From Magnolia sinica (lineage: Eukaryota; Streptophyta; Magnoliopsida; Magnoliales; Magnoliaceae): DNA of 64,000 nt. Position 1 is the first letter of the stretch; each line of letters begins with the position of its first letter. Below are positions 43,314-54,551 of this stretch, one piece after another. The notes under the pieces are model-generated. The model did not search any database. It was given only the letters and a program-made list of their open reading frames with translations, and was not told where the DNA came from. The position numbers and the translations under genes are program-made. The DNA is taken from NCBI RefSeq assembly GCF_029962835.1, contig NC_080578.1, forward strand, positions 102,527,759-102,591,758. The letters run 5' to 3'.

Positions 43314-44719
43314 TTATCGAATCCTACTATTGTTTTGAGTGTCTTCCCACATGCGCTCCACGATCCTATCACGAGTTCTGATCCAATCATCCTTCGCTCG
43401 TTAAGTGACATGGACTAGCCATTGCCTTTCATCAATTGTCGATACCTCATTTGGGGTAGGTATAGTCTCGTCATCACCCACTAGTACACCTATGTCACAC
43501 AAGTCTTGGTCTGATCCATCTTCACTCCATATGAAATTATGTGGCACACAACAAGCAACGACAATTTTAACTTATGTATCAAAGAGGTATTGCATAGCCA
43601 TCTTTAAAATTGGAAATCTTCCCTTCATCACACCGAAACAGCGCTCAATTGCATTTCGTAATTGCGCATGTCGATAGTTAAACAATTCTTTCACATTCAT
43701 GGGTGATCTCCCGCTACGATATTCCTGTAGATGGTATCGAACTCCACGATAAGGGGCTATGAACCCTGGTGAATGAGCGTAACCTACGTCTACGACAAAG
43801 TACTTTCCGACACAATAATAGGAATGATTCTTTCAGTCTTGCACTGGGACAAATTATATGCACCAATCAACATTTAAATGATACTGAATATTATTTACCG
43901 TGGGGCACAATAAGTGGATCGTCTGATCGTGTCAGGGCATTGTGTAGGACCCGTGCATCCAATGCTAAACCTTCCCATCTAGCTAACACATACAATATTG
44001 ACATATCAAAGGAACAAGCAGCAAGTACATTCTATGACAAGATACCCTTTCAGTTATGAAAGCTTGCATGTTTTGATACTGCTATGTGTGTCGAAATATG
44101 TGTCCCATCGATCACACCCACGCAATCCTATAGTGGCAGAGGTCTTGAGCCTATAGGATTAGTATCATATTATATCTTTATTTAAGTGTAGATTAATAAA
44201 TGATCAGTTGGTCTAAAATGATACCTGAAAATAACTGGACCAACGTGTATTTTCCTGAATCTCAATCGGCGTTTGTGCGCCTGCCTGCTTAACATATTCA
44301 GGGTACAGGGAAATAATTGCATCTAAAACTCGGTGAAAGTGACGACTTATAGTTTCACCAGATCGACAAAATCTGTGTCCTATCACACGATTTCGGATGT
44401 TGTGGCCAACCGTATGCAAGAAGTACACAAGTTGTTCCTCCAAACTAACGTTACGTGTATCGCGTAGGGTCATATTATCACGCACTACTTCACATAGATG
44501 GAAAAATGCGTCCTGCTTCATCCTAAGTTGGGTAATGTAATCCCTATCATTACTCCGAATAATTGAATTAATAAATTCAGTACGCTCATCATCCCCTATC
44601 CGAGCCGGTTCTTTAAACATATAGTGCCGACAGTATTCCCCAATAGCTACTACACATGCAGCTGTTGTAAGAATGATAATGAAATCAGCCATCTCTTCCT
44701 CATCTTCATCATCCATCAC
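43314..44719 (-). pseudogene. Harbinger transposase, second copy
   Basis: Exon 1 (44719-44225, MMDDEDEEEMADF) has TVGHNIRNRVIGHRFCRSGE and ends SSYFQ before a GT donor. Exon 2 (44127-43899) has DCVGVIDGTHI with the first catalytic Asp, NVLAACSFDMSILYVLARWEG, and LDARVL with the second Asp. Exon 3 (from about 43810) has YFVVDVGYAHSPGFIAPY, ELFNYRHAQLRN, IERCFGVMKGRF with the catalytic Glu, and ends RIVEHMWEDTQNNSRIR. In-frame stops lie after FHN (44057), after ILS (44036), after LFDT (43572) and after HVT (43408). Each is one C-to-T change from a Gln or Arg codon. The exon 3 acceptor appears to have lost its AG. Confidence 0.85.
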
Positions 44720-47700
44720 CTGTCAACCACATACGTATACAGGCGAAAATCGAGGATTTAACAAAATCGTCAACCTCTCAATTAAAGTGTTACAAAAATC
44801 GAGTTGATAAATACGTTCCATGCAGAATAATAACTGAATTGTTCTGCACTGACCATCCCATTTGCCATTTATAGCTGAAAAGTGTGCCCAATGTGTCCAA
44901 CAGCCTTCTGGCAATACCTGTTTGAATATTTAAAGAGATCCATGATGGAAACCCTCTTAAAGTCTTACTAAATGATGTAAATAGAACTCTCTTCCTACAC
45001 GTTATATCCTAAACAAGTTTTAAAAAGAAGAAAACATCGATCTATAACAACAAGAATCATTAATAAAGAATCATTAAATTATGATGTTTATGCAAGGAAT
45101 TATAAGATGGTCATGTGCATGGCAACTGTAAGCTCCCGACCGAGCCTTCAAAGAGCACCACCAAATCATGTACTCTGTTTTTGAAAACCCAATGGTGGTA
45201 TGCCGGTGAATTTCACAAACTTTAAGCAATTTCAGAGATGTATGCACATGAATATCACATATTACCATGCACATGTTCAAACTAGCAGTATCCACAACAA
45301 TTGGGTTGTGATAGAACATATCGAAACTATCAGTTGCAACTATATGGATGCAATGTTGCTATAGGGGACTGGAAAACCCAAGCATGAAAGAGGAAACGTA
45401 TTTAGTGTTTAAACCAGTTGACCATGACAATTGAACTAATTGTCAAGCAAGAGCATCTAACAAATGAGTTGAATCTGCATAATTTTTCAACTCATGCCGT
45501 GAAATTATCTAACCTGAAACAGATCTCATTTTATAGTTGTGACACGGACATAGGGAGTGCGCTGCAAGTTTTTTACCTATGGCCAGCTGAATCATTGTTT
45601 TGGTTCTATACAAAGAGATGTCCATTTACAAGAAATGCATATCCTGCAGCCATTTCTTCCTTCGGTGTTCAATTTGGTGCAGCACTAGTTTTGAATTAAT
45701 GGTGCAGCAGCAGGGAATTCTTAAAACTATTTCGTATGAAAAAGTAACCCAATCGTTGGGAGTATTTGTAGATATGCATATACAGTTATTTCGCAATATT
45801 CAAAATAAAACAGTATGAGTTATATGCCTGAAATACAAAAATCCTACTAAGAGCAACGTGTGAATGTGTGGTCTACAGAATGGGTCCTACTTTGGAGGAC
45901 AAATGCTTCTAAATCTATATTGAGACTGTCTTTTATGGCTTGGGTGGCTTTTATAGGCAAACCAAAAATGTGAAATATGATGCTCTAGTTTAGAATTATT
46001 TTGATTGGCACCTGCTTCTTCTGTGCATCTTCTATTGAAACTGTCCCAGATGGACATGCAGATTTTAATTTTCTTAATGTTTTTATTCTTTTCGGCTTTA
46101 TAAACGAATCTATTTTAACATGAGTTGGTGACCTGGCTTCTTCTCTCCCATTGAGCATCTCAAGCTATCTCAAGCCTATTCTCATGTTCATGAAGGTCCA
46201 TATTCAGCCAACAAAGGTCCATATCCAGCCATCTTCTTTATGACTCCACATGCTTTTGATTCCAATAACAGTACAAAAACACAACGGAACATGTGGTACC
46301 AACATGAACTGAAGAAAGGTATATCAAAATCGTATCAATTCAAGATAGTAGGCAATAGAGATGAACAAAGATTGAGTATTCCATATTATCACAGCTACAA
46401 GCCCTGAGCCATCCAGAAATATGCACTGATTGCACACTAGGCAATCATGTACAATAAGTGATCATAGTAATGAGGTACAATAAATGTTCATAACATTTTC
46501 AAAGTATAAGCCAGGTCCTAAAACCGGCTCCCAATCTTAATCCATGCATCAAATATGTAACTTGTGCTAATCATAGATATCAAGTATGAGAACTTCTTCA
46601 CCCACTGACATGAAAATGAAGAAAAGAGGACAAAAGAGATTTTTATTTCGAAATTTCAACATTTCCAAGAACAACAGAAAGAAACTCCTTTCATAATCTG
46701 ATAAAATAGTCACATTCTGGAAAAAATTCTGGGTCACACCATGCTGCCAAAACAGATACAATAAAGCAGAGATGAAAACACCCTGGTGATGCTAGGTAAT
46801 GAAGTAGCGAGTGTTCATCATGTGGATGCATGTGGATGGTTAAGAGTAGTATGACATGACCATCCACATTGCAAAACATTAACCGTTTGACAGATTTTCT
46901 TAAGCCAATCAACACCCAGAAAAAGAAATTTCAAGTACTACGCATCCCATAGAGGGAGATCACAGAAACAGTCAACATACACAGAGTACAACAGCCTAAT
47001 GAAGACATTACAGGTGTACATGCAAACGATGTTTCTAAAATTCTGGATATGTGAAATTCAGATACAAAATTTCAGCAAATTATTTTATATCTAAGGATTT
47101 CTTGGATTTGAAAGGTAGAAAGTAGTGAGGAGTAAAACTGTAACCATCCATATCATGCAACGTTCACTACTACTACACGGGATCAAACAATTCACAAATC
47201 AATTGAAAGATAAATGAAATGTGAATCTGAAATAGTGATTCCATATTTCATAATTTATCCACTGCCTGAAAGTGCTTCCCTCACATGGGAAACTGCTATC
47301 GAAATCAGCGTTCTCAGCTACTTGAAAAAAGACGGCACATCCTCACTGTACAACTGGGGATTGTTATACTGAGATGTAGGACACCCGCAATCAAATTGGA
47401 AATGTTAAGCCATGAAAATAAGAAAACCTTGCTCAGATCGATTTCAACCAGTCGGTATAGATAAATGGTGACGGTAAAAGGGAACAACCATCGTTTCATT
47501 TTCACCATAGTAAGAAAAAATAGAAGAATAAATAAATAGAAACAAATATATGGAACATATATCAAGTTGAAGTTCCAACGGATATCCTTGCCATTCATGA
47601 ACACCAAATTGTTCGGTGCCGATAACGGGGTGCCAACGGTAACAGGCAATAAGTGTACTCAAGTAATATATAAAGAATAACAAAACACAAAGCTATTCTA

Positions 47701-48240
47701 GTATTTTTTTCTTCTTTTTTGGCTACTCAATCAGCATCATACAACAAGTTGTAATTCTCCAACACCCACTGACCATGTCATGAACGACCAACTGACGTTA
47801 TCGTTCTGTGTTAGGTCCGAGTATGAAGGATTTCATTCAAAAATCCTTTTCCAATCCATATCCTGCTCTTAGCCAAAAGAGGCGTTAATCGTGGGTGCAT
47901 GCGTAGGTACAGATCATACTGTCGTACCTTGTTGCAAAGCATAAGAAAGTAGAATGGATTTTGAGTACTTGACTACTTGGAAGTTGAAAGAGATTAATTT
48001 GGTGTTCGTAAACAGGGACAACATCCGATTGTAGTGTAGATCCAAACTGAAACCGCCCGCAACGGCCAATTCCTAAAGCAGGAGACAAATTGGGAGAAAA
48101 TCAGGGCAAGGAAGAGCGTACCTGACGCAAGAACGGCGGTCCGCAGCCAGAGACCGGAGCTTACCTTCTCTGCGTAGGCCGATGATGGGAGCTCGACATG
48201 CCGTATCCATGGCTAAATAGCCGCTGATGGATGTCACTGA
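44720..48240. other. Long Harbinger leader, no gene recognised
   Basis: About 3.5 kb with no domain on either strand. Plus-strand GATTTTCTTAAGCCAATCAAC near 46892 repeats a phrase at 41953 (GTTTTCTTAAGCCAATCAAC) in the 3' part of the Myb-like gene, so part of this leader seems to be duplicated internal sequence. Otherwise uninformative. Confidence 0.4.
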
Positions 48241-48699
48241 CCGACGTCATACCATCGATTGATCATCTCTGATAGTACGGTCCTGATGGTGGGAAGGGAT
48301 GAAGCAGGTGCGACGTCGTTTCCTCTCTCCGTACTTGCGTAAATCCATCTGTAGACGGCAGGGCGAAATCCCGCGGGATTTGTTGCTGGGCTCGAGGAGA
48401 GGAGGAGGTGGGATGGGATATCTCGTCCATATCCAACCATACACAATGACCGATCCCGGGGATAGGTTTGAAATGCAGATCCCGTGCGAAAGCAAACGCA
48501 CGCGTGGGACGGGCACACGGGATCGCGTGATCCCATCCATCGTAAGCCGTGCTACTGCGTCTACCCAAACACGCCCTTAGTGATTTAGACGCTTGATGTT
48601 AATTCCCGCATTGCTTACTGTCTTCTTATTCATATTTTAAAATTTTAAAAACTATCCTTGTTAAAAATCATACATGTTCTAAGAGAGAGTGAGTCCTTT

Positions 48700-48860
48700 C
48701 CTATATCCACCGAGGCGGTGACACCCGTTACTATAGGGCCACCTTGATGTATATTCCTTACATTCATGCTGTCTAACCATTTTGGCAGCTCATTTTAAAG
48801 CATGATTCAAAAATGAAGAAGATCCAAATAGTACACTCCTATGTCAGTTCACACTACGGA
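48700..48860. mobile_element. Foldback-type left fragment
   Basis: GGTGACACCCGTTACTATAG, GCCACCTTGATGTATATTCC, TGCTGTCTAACCATTTTGGC and AGCTCATTTTAAAGCATGAT follow the order of the family C left end, but only this piece remains. Confidence 0.4.
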
Positions 48861-48934
48861 ATCTTGATACCAAGACCTCAGTGTTGAAATTAAAACGAGG
48901 TATTTCTCACTCAATCTACCACTTAAGCTATGGA

Positions 48935-49372
48935 TAGATCATTTTAGGGCTTGCTCCTAAAAAGGAGAGGGATATAAATCTCAGGTGCGCCACACCATGG
49001 GAAAACAACAGTAACTGGATATCCACCATTAAAATCCTCCTAAGGCCCACTGTACTGTTTATTTGACATCCAATTTCCTGATTAGGTCATACAGACCCAG
49101 GTGAGGGTAAAAAGAAAAACAAAGATCAGCTTGATACAAAACTTTCATGGCCCTCAAAAAGTTTTAAATGGTCGACATCCATTCAACACTGTTTCCTGTA
49201 ATGCGGTCCAGTTGAGATTGGAATATACCTAATTTTTGGTCTCATACCGTAAAATGATCTCGAAAAATAGACGAACGGCATGGATGAAATGCATACATCA
49301 TGGTGAGCCCACAGAGCTCCGACAATCAGCCATTCGCTGGTGGCAGGGGGAGTAGCCAATCCGTAAACGGAT
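48935..49372. mobile_element. Foldback family A, 5'-truncated
   Basis: The right terminus GGGGGAGTAGCCAATCCGTA (49347-49366) is the family A end. Inside are CGCCACACCATGGGAAAACA, TTAAAATCCTCCTAAGGCCC, TTTGACATCCAATTTCCTG and their inverted partners. The left end has been replaced by unrelated sequence near 48935. Confidence 0.6.
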
Positions 49373-49471
49373 CTAAACTCAGTCTCATGCTCTAAATCAA
49401 ATATGGGTGTTCCCATGCTTCGACAAAAGACCACCTCTATTTATTCAACGCTTCCTTCCTCGATCAGATCA

Positions 49472-49495
49472 AGAGAGAGAGAGAGAGAGAGAGAG
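49472..49495. repeat. (GA)n microsatellite before CXE start
   Basis: About 12 GA units directly before the ATG at 49496, homologous to the ~27-unit tract at 2418-2472. Confidence 0.9.
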
Positions 49496-50468
49496 ATGGG
49501 AGATACTAGCGAGGGTTCAAACCTCGAAGATCCGTACCATCTCCTCAACATCGTGATTTTTAATACAGAGGGTTCAGTCATACGGCCCGACTCCATTCCT
49601 CGCTTACCTCCACAAGCTGAGGTGCAGCAACCCTACTACGTTCTCTCCAAAGACATTTCCCTTAATCCCTCCAACAACACATGGATTCGGATATTTCGCC
49701 CTCAGATTTTGAAACCTATGGCCCCTCTCCCCATCATTATCTATTTCCACGGTGGCGGTTGCATCTGCTCCCTTCCACGTGGCATGCGAGCACATGGCCA
49801 GTTTTATCCCTGCCATCGTCCTTTCAGTCGAGTACCGACTAGCTCCCGAGCACCCTCTCCCCGCCGCGTACGATGATGCGATCGAGGCCGTCTGTTGGGT
49901 AAGAGACCATGCCATCTCCGATCTCCACCCCGACACGTGGATGGGCCCCGATCTCGCCGATTTCTCGCGTTGTTTTCTCATGGGCGCAAGCGCCGGCAGC
50001 AACATCGTCTACCACGTGGCCCTACGGGCGTTGGATCTGAACCCTCCGTTCAAGATTGCTGGGGCGATCGTGAACCAGCCCTTCTTCGGTGGGGTCTAGA
50101 GGACGGAATCGGAGCTGAGGATGGCCCAGGATCGGATCCTGCCCCTCCATTACAACGACCTGATGTGGCGCCTGTCCTTGCCGGGTGGGGCCGACAGGGA
50201 CCACGAGTTCTGCAACCCGATGACGCCCGGGTCCTACCACGATCGGGTCGGGTCTCTGCCACCGTGCTTGGTGAAGGGATACGGCGGGGACCCGCTCGTG
50301 GACCGCCAGCGCGCGCTCGTTAAGATGCTGGAAGATCGTGGGGTCCGTGTGGTGGACCAGTTCGATGAGGAAGGGTGCCATGGCGTTGAGTTCTTTGATC
50401 CACAGAAGGCCCAGGCCCACTTGATGGACGTCAAGGATTTCATCTCGTCAGTCAGCAGTGGGCTGTGA
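49496..50468 (+). pseudogene. Carboxylesterase (CXE) pseudogene, copy 3, near full length
   Basis: The most complete CXE in the window, with no intron. In order: MGDTSEG, LPPQAEVQQPYYVLSKDI, WIRIFRPQ, the oxyanion-hole HGGG (about 49750-49761), SAPFHVACEHMA, LSVEYRLAPEHPLPAAYDDA, the GxSxG nucleophile in GASAGSN (Ser at 49988-49990), [23 protein letters not shown] (catalytic Asp region) and GCHGVEFFD (catalytic His). Two lesions inactivate it. A deletion just after HGGG removes the first half of the FILFSAASAP region and shifts the frame (49760-49775), and a TAG at 50097-50099 sits where a GAG Glu codon is usual. Plant CXEs hydrolyse small carboxylic esters. The exact substrate cannot be told. 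Confidence 0.9.
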
Positions 50469-51805
50469 GTGTCCCTGCTTGAGGTCTGGTTGTCTAAGCG
50501 CACCCCTCCGCACGTGCCAACCTGGAGCGCGTATGAGGCGTCTGAACCGTTCATGACATGCGCTGGACGTTGCAGAGGACAGTTGGCCTACGGCCACACT
50601 CCGGTACCATAAGGATAGGACAGTTCTACAAAGATAAGGGGGAGCGAATTAGGGGTTACCCTTGCCGTGGGACCCACCTTGATGATTTGTTGTATATCCA
50701 CGCTGTCCATCAGTTTCTCTAGCTCATTTTGGGCTGTGAGTGTCCCTGCCCGAGGTTTGGTTGCCTAAGGGCCTCTTTGGCCAGCTGTATTAGCTAAGAT
50801 TAAGGTGGATGGAATTGCAAAAATTATAATAAATGCATGCATCAGGTATCGTCCTGGATTGGGTTTATCATATGTTTTCTAATGCTATGTTTGGAATGTA
50901 TGAAATGAAAAAATTGGATGCTGACACGGCAACGTAAGTAATTTATCTAACGCGTATTTTAAGATACGTAGGTCCAGGGCTTGAGTAAACCACGAAGTGG
51001 GGATTGAACATTCACCATTAAAAGCTTCTTAGGATCTGGAGAAGTTTCGGATCAATCTAATATTGTGTTTTCACTTCATCCACATCTACATGACCTTATT
51101 ATTAGGTTGGATGGTAAAAACACATCACGTTGGCCCTTAGAAAGGTTTCAATGGTGGGTGTCATTATCAGTGCAGCTTCCTTGTGGTCCATTGGAACAGT
51201 GGACCTGTCTCATTTTTATGATCATAATTTAAAATGATCCTAGAAAAGCGTTGAAAGGATTAGATAAAACAATTACATCACTGTGGACCCCACAGAGGGG
51301 GTAGGATGCAATCCACCTCCTAAAAAAATAAACCTTAGGATTTACTTTCAAATTCCATTTGGATTGGAAGTGGATGCAGCAAAAATCATCATTCGTGGAT
51401 TAGTAATCCCATCTCATACTTTCTAACACAAGGCTCATTTTTCAAAGTTTATAAAGTTAATTTTAATCTTATCTTATACTCCTTCCAAACATGTCATCCT
51501 GAATTTCAAAGTAGGTTTAGTAATGCAATCCCATCTAATACAACTTAATACCACCGCCCAAACTGGCCCTAAGCCCACCCCTCCACACGTGCCAACCTGG
51601 CACGCTTGTGAGGCATCTGAACCGTTCATGACATGCGCTGGATGTTGCAGATGACAGTTGGCCTATGGCCACACTCTTGTATCATAACGATAGGATAGAT
51701 CTACAAAGATAAGGGGAAGCGGATTAGGTGTTACCCTTTCCATGGGGCTCACCTTGATGATGTGCTGTATATCCACGCTGTCCATCAATTTCTGTAGCTC
51801 ATTTT
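50460..51805 (+). repeat. 271-bp tandem duplication, second copy carrying an insertion
   Basis: Copy 1 is 50460-50730 (GGGCTGTGAGTGTCCCTGC to AGCTCATTTT). Copy 2 is 50731-51805 with the same start and end. Removing the 801-bp TIR element and one 3-bp TAA from copy 2 leaves exactly 271 bp. The copies differ at about 31 positions by eye. The unit covers the stop region of CXE copy 3, its 3' flank and the first ~90 bp of a family C foldback element. Confidence 0.92.
50769..51569. mobile_element. TIR element of Harbinger/Tourist type, 801 bp
   Basis: The left GGGCCTCTTTGGCCAGCTGT and the inward right GGGCCAGTTTGGGCGGTGGT are imperfect TIRs, flanked by TAA at 50766-50768 and 51570-51572. The empty target is present at about 50495-50499 in the upstream 271-bp copy (GGTTGTC-TAA-GCGCACCCC), which proves the boundaries. 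No ORF of note. The interior includes foldback-core motifs at 50995-51290 (CACCATTAAAAGCTTCTTAG, TAGGTTGGATGGTAAAAACA), so it may itself have been invaded. Confidence 0.88.
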
Positions 51806-52197
51806 AGACGTGGACCTAAAAAATTAGGCAGATCCAAATCTTGGGTGGACCACACCAGAGAAAACAGTGGTGATGGAGTGCCTCACCATTAAAAATTTCA
51901 GAAGGCCCATCGTGGAGGTTTTCTTAATGTTTATTTGCCATCCAACCTTTTCATGATGTCAAGCAGATATGGATGAAAGGAAAATACAAACGTCAGCTTC
52001 ATCCAAAGCTTTTGTGACCCACAAAAAGCTTTTAATATTCGTTCATCACTGTTACTAGTGGTGTGGTCCATTTGAGGTTTTTACCTTCCTAAGGTTTGAG
52101 ATTGCGTCCGAAAATGAGATTTAGAAACAAACGAACGGTATAGATATACACAAATACATCAACGTGGCCCCACACATGGTAAGGATAATCTGCTCCC
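51713..52197. mobile_element. Foldback element, family C, complete
   Basis: The left GGGAAGCGGATTAGGTGTTA and the inward right GGGAGCAGATTATCCTTACC are inverted repeats. The core includes GGGTGGACCACACCAGAGAA, TTTGCCATCCAACCTTTTC and GTGGTGTGGTCCATTTGAGG, with inverted partners. The 5' ~90 bp are duplicated upstream (50641-50730) by the 271-bp event. Confidence 0.68.
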
Positions 52198-52431
52198 AAA
52201 GAAAAGATAGCTAGCTGTCCACATTCAGCAATAATGTTGCGTTCCTAATTATATATGTTGTATTTGGAATGACTTGGAAATCAAATCACAGTTGTATGTG
52301 AATTGAAATCCTCGTATGGGTTTAGTAGGTTGTAACTCGAATTGCATTGGAATTAAAATTTTATGTTGATGCTCGTGTTGCGTTGAAATCTCTCTCTATA
52401 TTTAGGATGACATGAAGTTAATTAACCAAGT
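52198..52431. other. No gene recognised
   Basis: AT-rich spacer between the family C element and the next TIR element. No features. Confidence 0.45.
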
Positions 52432-53088
52432 GGTCATTTGGATGCTTATAATTTTTTTTACTTGCAAACACATTATACCTAAAAAGAGTTTCAAGTGTAA
52501 TTGGTTTGCATGCTATTTTGTTTGGCTTTTAAGTGGTAATATGTTTATAAGCAAACACATCATGTGTTAGGCTACCCGGTAAAGTGTTTACAATAAATAA
52601 AGTATTCACACTATAGCGCTTGGGCAGGAAACCTTTTAAAATTTACAAAAATCACATAAGAAAGACTTAATTTTTTTTAGGGCGCTAAAAGAGCACTAAA
52701 GCATATACACATTAAACAGATTGGATGTCATTCACCCATCACAGCGAGCCCCAAATGCAATTTAGAAGTTTTTAATGATAAATGTCTCATCATTCCCTCA
52801 TGTGGTCCATTTGATAATAGACGAGCTGTTTTTTTAGAGCCAAAGGAGAGCTTTAAGGAAAGTACATGATGAATATATTAGATGTACCATATATTATGGT
52901 GGGGCCCACATATCATGAGTGTATATTTATCATTGTGTTCTAACATGTATAATGCCTTTTTAGCTGTAAATACTTTACATGCAATCTAAAACATGGCTTT
53001 TTACCATTTTTCGTATTATAGCTAAAAGTTGTAATCTGTTTACAACTTTGTAATGCCTTTATTAGCAAATACAAGCATCTAAATGGCT
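52432..53088. mobile_element. TIR element, unclassified (family G)
   Basis: The left GGTCATTTGGATGCTTATAA and the inward right AGCCATTTAGATGCTTGTAT are inverted repeats. The paired inner motifs GCAAACACATTA and ATTAGCAAATAC support it. A foldback-core piece (GGATGTCATTCACCCATCAC to GGTGGGGCCCACATATCATG, 52724-52917) lies inside. I could not establish a TSD, so the superfamily is open (hAT-like is possible). Confidence 0.5.
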
Positions 53089-53224
53089 CCTGTAATCATA
53101 TTACCTAGGATCCCTCTATTGCTTATGGACTTTAGGGGCAGCTAAAAGATCCTTAAATCATCTTTAATATTTCAATTAAATTTCAATCATATATATAGCC
53201 TAGTGTGCCCACGACACTTAAGTT

Positions 53225-53514
53225 CTATTGACTCTGTGTTATATCCAAACCGATATCATGAAAGCCTAAATGAAGGGAAAAGATAAATATCAACTTTATC
53301 TAAAACTTTTGTGGCCCATTAATGGTCAGTCACCACTTTTTCATATGCTATGGTCCACCTAATATATGGATTTAATTAATTTTTTTAGATCATGTACTAA
53401 AATGATCTAAAAAAAGGATGAATGGTGTGGATACAAAGTAGATACAACATGGTAGGCCCCACAGTAAGGGCAGCCTGTCTTGAGTGAGCCCAACATGTCA
53501 CCTAATCCGCTTCC
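53225..53514. mobile_element. Foldback family C, right half
   Basis: Ends with CACCTAATCCGCTTCC, the inverted family C terminus. Preceded by AAAATGATCTAAAAAAAGGATG and GGTCCACCTAATATATGGAT. The left half is not preserved. Confidence 0.55.
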
Positions 53515-54550
53515 TTAAAAAAGAGCTTAAAAAAAGCATTATACACAAATTACACTGAATTCACACACACCGAAAAAAAAATGATTTCAAAATACATTAA
53601 ATAATAATAATAATAATAATAACTTCCCCATTATAATTTCATTTATTTTCAATTACATGGCTCCTTAAGAAAACAAAAAGGTCCATTTACACCCAATTAG
53701 CTTAGGATACATCCAAATACAAGGTGCCAAACGACACATCACTTTTGCGACAAATCATCCGAATGGTACGTCTCACCTTATTCAAAGGCCAAGGCATCCC
53801 AAAACGATGCTAGGCTGGCGCGCATGAAGTGCTTGGGACTGTGTGAACCCGAACATCTATGCATAGGTTTGCTGCTCACATGTAAAGTCCTGCCCTTGGC
53901 TCATGCACATGCAACAATATCGCACGTGCAGGAGAGATCCTTGGGAAAAAATGGACTTACCATATGTTTGTGCCAGATAGTGTGGCCACCTAACAGAGCA
54001 TGAATGTTGCACACGTGTTCATATCTGCTTAATGCACGAGTACCATCCAACTGTTGTACCTGTTGTACCCTAATTTTGGCAATTCTGGAAAAGCCAGTCG
54101 GAGAATGATATATGGCATTGTATGAGAGAGGAAATGGATAAAAAGGATCTACAAAGATTTTTAGTGTTTTTGTGAGTCTATAACTAATATAAATTACTTT
54201 TACACATCATAGGATGGTCGACAAAACATTATAGTCGATATATACAAGAAACAAGGTGTTTAAGACAAAAGGCAATTGATGGTAGTAAAACCAAAACTTT
54301 AGCCGACAGAAATGAAGCAAGTGGCTAATGCTAATGGGTGTTTAGAAGAGACAATTACAAAAGATAAACGTAGCAAGAGAATGATCTAGAAAGACTTTTT
54401 GACTGATGTAACCATTGCAATTAATGAAAGAAGGATACGGAGGGAATAAGATACCGTATAAATCTATAAATAAAAGAAAAAATCAATACAGAATAGAGTC
54501 TCACATCAAGCAAACCAAATAAACAAATCTTATCAATTTATTTATCTCAA
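53515..54550. other. No gene recognised; (AAT)n tract
   Basis: Contains an (AAT)8 microsatellite at 53599-53622. The rest is unassigned, without a convincing reading frame or repeat termini. Confidence 0.5.
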
Positions 54551-54551
54551 T

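Larger units (their letters stand above)
40255..48576 (-). mobile_element. PIF/Harbinger element with three genes, 8322 bp, minus strand
   Basis: The left end GGGCATGTTTGGCTGGACCG and the inward right end GGGCGTGTTTGGGTAGACGC share a 12-bp outer TIR. TTA flanks both ends (40252-40254 and 48577-48579). Genes on the minus strand, 5' to 3': transposase (44719-43314), Myb/SANT-like (43062-41915), hybrid-binding-domain protein (41431-41030). This is the same order as in the plus-strand element at 31373. All genes carry premature stops. A 3.8-kb non-coding leader (44720-48576) is much longer than the 1-kb leader of the other element and may contain a later insertion. Confidence 0.82.

Noticed and set aside
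48234-48580. Overlapping frames near the right end of the minus-strand Harbinger
   Set aside because: Openness on both strands reflects GC-rich terminal sequence. No domain, and it lies in the TIR-proximal non-coding region.
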